Assembly: GCA_964586595.1 (NCBI GenBank)
Contig: CAZPHB010000035.1
Location: 1-16,269 of the forward strand
DNA length: 16,269 nt
Direction of reading: 5' to 3'
Origin: REEB481 sp964586595
GTDB lineage: Bacteria; Bacteroidota; Bacteroidia; NS11-12g; UBA955
Positions within the stretch are counted from its first letter, which is position 1. Each line of letters starts with the position of its first letter. Of the stretch, positions 14,150 to 16,269 are shown one piece after another. Below the pieces are notes generated by a model. The model did no database searches and was not told where the DNA came from. It saw nothing but the letters and a program-made list of their open reading frames with translations. The position numbers and the translations under genes are program-made.

Positions 14150-15028
14150 TCAATTCCTTCGATCCAAACCCCAGTTGAGTTTGTTGCGCAGGGTATCGAG
14201 GAAGTTGTGTCCTTCCGGGCGCACCAGCTTCAGGCGGTAATCGGCTTTGCGGATGGCAATCTGCACATAGGGCGGCACCGTGGTGCTCCGGGAGTCAAGA
14301 CTCGCCATGTAACTGTTGGCGCGGCCTTCCAGCTCGAACGAAATAACATATTCATCGCGCACCACCACCGGACGCACGTTCAGGTTATGCGGCGCAATGG
14401 GCGTGATGGCAAAACATCCGCTGCGCGGGAAGATGATCGGCCCGCCACAGGCCAGACTATAACCTGTGGAGCCGGTTGGTGTGCTTACAATCAATCCATC
14501 GGCCCAGTAGGTATTCATGAATTCCCCGTTCAGGTAGGCATGAATCACGATCATGCTGCTGCTTTCGCGCTTGTGCAGCACAAAGTCGTTGAGTGCCACA
14601 TTGTAATCAAACAGGGGTACAGATGATTCACATTCCAACAGCACACGTTCATCGAGGGTATAACGACCCTGTAATAATTCCTGCAAACCGGTATTGATGG
14701 AATCAGGGCCCAGTGCCGCCAAAAATCCAAGCCTTCCGGTATTGATGCCCAGCACCGGAATTTCCGAATCGCGTACCAGGTTCACTGCATCAAGGATGGT
14801 ACCATCGCCGCCAATGCCCAACAACATGTCGAAGGGTTTATGGGCACGACTGGCGTGGGTAAACAATTCGAACTTCAGGCCAAATCGATTCATGGCAGCC
14901 AGTTCAGATTCCATGCTCGCCGGGGCGCAAAGGCTCAATCCCAGATCACGGGCGGCGCTGGCAACCTGTAAATACGCCTCCATATGGTGGGGTTCATGCA
15001 GGGATTTAGCATACAGGGCCAGTTTCAT
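14150..15028 (-). CDS. nadK: NAD kinase
   Basis: Cytoplasmic enzyme that makes NADP from NAD and ATP (or polyphosphate). At 292 residues it has the normal length. Diagnostic motifs: IGGDGTILDA with GGDGT at 73-77 (D75 catalytic), GINTGRLGFL (94-103), ALNDFVLHK (a variant of the usual NE/D loop), and the glycine-rich TPTGSTGYSLACGGPII. These are followed by ITPIAPHNLNVRPVVV and a final strand region. The ATG at 15028 is 9 bases after the stop of the upstream outer-membrane protein gene, so the two are probably co-transcribed. Nothing unusual was seen; composition is like the other housekeeping genes. Confidence 0.96.
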   Translation of the reverse strand: MKLALYAKSLHEPHHMEAYLQVASAARDLGLSLCAPASMESELAAMNRFGLKFELFTHASRAHKPFDMLLGIGGDGTILDAVNLVRDSEIPVLGINTGRLGFLAALGPDSINTGLQELLQGRYTLDERVLLECESSVPLFDYNVALNDFVLHKRESSSMIVIHAYLNGEFMNTYWADGLIVSTPTGSTGYSLACGGPIIFPRSGCFAITPIAPHNLNVRPVVVRDEYVISFELEGRANSYMASLDSRSTTVPPYVQIAIRKADYRLKLVRPEGHNFLDTLRNKLNWGLDRRN

Positions 15029-15037
15029 GATGTTTTG

Positions 15038-16269
15038 TTAAAAGGCGTTGATGAAGCTGATGTTGCCTGCCGGCTTATTGTTCAACCCCAAACTGATTTC
15101 AAATCTAACCATCCGGTCATAATAGGCAAGTACATCCAATCCCAGACCCATTCCGGCCATCCAGCTTTGCGCCAGTTCATTGCCGGGCTGCATCATGGGG
15201 CGCAGCACCCTGCCCGCATCGGCAAAAATATTGAGCCACACACTTGCCGGCACATCGCGCAACAATTTGTTGGGCACCAGTTTTTCAGGATGCAGGTGGT
15301 GGTCGAACCACAACGGATACCGCAGGGCCGTTTTAAAAAGTACATAGCCATTGCCGTCTGCCACGTATGGTTCATAACCGCGAACATAATCGGCGCCATA
15401 GCCCATCGCTCGTGCATAAACGTAAGGCAGCGTGCCGGTGGCGTAACGCCCGAAGGCACCCAAAACCAGCACCGCTTTTGACATAGGAATATAGCGGGCA
15501 TAGCGCGCAGAAAGCCATAAATGGTTTCGTCCACCTTGAGGGCTTTGGATGTACATGGGCCGCAGTTCGGCGCGCAGCAGGCTGCCATCAACAGGATAAT
15601 CCCGGCGCACCCGGCGGTCGCGCACCAAACGCAGGGCCAGCCAGGCGGCATCCTGAACCCGGGCACCGTCTTTAAGATAGTTGGCATTCGCTCCGGGTTT
15701 CACCACAGTATCAGCTACACGGAAATGCTGCCAGCCCGGCTCTACCTCTGCCCAGGTGTAGAGTTTCGGACGATACGCTGCCAGAGCGGCAAACTGCCAC
15801 TGTGTTTGGCCCCAGCCCTGCCCTACCTTGAGAAATTGCAGCCGGTTCTGCTCGGTTCGATACCAAACCTCATGGTTGGCGGTAAACTGCGCACGTGCGC
15901 CAAAGGACCAGGCATGATAGGTGCGCAGAAAGGGTGTTCGGTAGTTCAGGTCAACCATTTCCGTATAACCATGCAGCAACTGCGTCACCAAACGGTGGTT
16001 CCAACCGCCCACATTCCGCCAGATGGCCCATAATCCGTAAACGGTGCGGGAAAAGTCGCGTGTTTCCCACCATTGGTTGAAATTCCGGTCCGCCAGGGCA
16101 AATCGCGGATAGCCGAAGATGGGATTGCGGTCGCGGATGCGGATGAACAAAGTATCGCGCGCGGCCTCAAGATTTACCTCGTTGAAGATGCCCAGGTTGA
16201 TCAGCCGGTTGCGGATTTCAGACAATTCCAACACAAAGTGGCTGCTGTCGTAGCGCACTTCGGGAAGCA
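15038..16269 (-). CDS. BamA/TamA-family outer membrane protein, 5' end missing
   Basis: The reading frame stays open to the end of the window: codons before the GTG at 16258 read Leu-Pro-Glu, so this is the C-terminal 410 or so residues of a longer gene. The first visible part (SHFVLELSEIRNRLINLGIFNEVNLE, shortened here by position) looks like the end of a POTRA domain, with helix plus GIFNEV-type strand. A beta-barrel of alternating aromatic strands follows. The barrel has the family's hallmark VRGYEPY (the VRGF/Y loop that plugs the pore), then strand YVLFKTALRYPLW, and ends in an aromatic residue (SFINAF), as expected for the outer-membrane insertion signal. It may be a surface-antigen (D15-like) assembly factor; its exact role cannot be told without the N-terminus. 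It precedes nadK by 9 bases. Confidence 0.82.
   Translation of the reverse strand, partial: LPEVRYDSSHFVLELSEIRNRLINLGIFNEVNLEAARDTLFIRIRDRNPIFGYPRFALADRNFNQWWETRDFSRTVYGLWAIWRNVGGWNHRLVTQLLHGYTEMVDLNYRTPFLRTYHAWSFGARAQFTANHEVWYRTEQNRLQFLKVGQGWGQTQWQFAALAAYRPKLYTWAEVEPGWQHFRVADTVVKPGANANYLKDGARVQDAAWLALRLVRDRRVRRDYPVDGSLLRAELRPMYIQSPQGGRNHLWLSARYARYIPMSKAVLVLGAFGRYATGTLPYVYARAMGYGADYVRGYEPYVADGNGYVLFKTALRYPLWFDHHLHPEKLVPNKLLRDVPASVWLNIFADAGRVLRPMMQPGNELAQSWMAGMGLGLDVLAYYDRMVRFEISLGLNNKPAGNISFINAF

Overview
The window looks like a chromosomal segment of a Bacteroidota bacterium. The main signs are a type IX secretion (T9SS) C-terminal sorting domain, FKBP isomerases placed next to an NrnA-type phosphoesterase (an order I recall from gliding-gene neighbourhoods), a HYGP-type GT87 family membrane protein, a BamA/TamA-like barrel with an aromatic last residue, and starts without visible Shine-Dalgarno sequences. 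The genus cannot be told from the sequence. No rRNA, tRNA, IS element or CRISPR array was seen.

Left part (1-6607, + strand) is housekeeping: nrnA, an FKBP lipoprotein (GldI-like) and a two-domain FKBP isomerase, joined by ATGA overlaps; then rfbB (dTDP-glucose 4,6-dehydratase), cysS and a GT87-like membrane glycosyltransferase. A DUF4143-type AAA ATPase follows (6798-7928) after an AT-rich gap.

Middle part (about 7968-14130) is accessory. An XRE regulator (8108-8494, +) faces a four-gene minus-strand operon that reads from 13737 down to 8569: a lipocalin-like lipoprotein, a small T9SS-sorted protein, a 1190-residue repeat-built fibre or adhesin, and a small protein with a PD-(D/E)XK nuclease signature. 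The operon genes overlap or lie 11-12 bases apart. The promoters of the XRE gene and of the operon, 5.7 kb apart, share a 17-base site of the form TAC(A/C)AC-N5-GTTGTA; in both a second, weaker dyad follows exactly 20 bases on. This suggests that the XRE protein controls both itself and the operon. Related intergenic repeats in the same orientation lie at both edges of the block (7968 and 14067, plus one more at 13975). Inside the fibre gene the base composition falls sharply from host-like (about 50-65% GC per 60-base line) to AT-rich (about 27-40%) near 10200-10350. The fibre's head region and the nuclease gene lie in this AT-rich part, which points to an exchanged cassette.

Right part (14150-16269, - strand) is housekeeping again: NAD kinase and the C-terminal part of a BamA/TamA-like outer membrane protein that runs off the window.

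The candidate for something undescribed is the XRE-controlled surface-fibre operon with a lone cytoplasmic-looking nuclease as its last gene. Its joint function is inference; the gene order, spacing, repeats, operator-like sites and composition break can be read directly.
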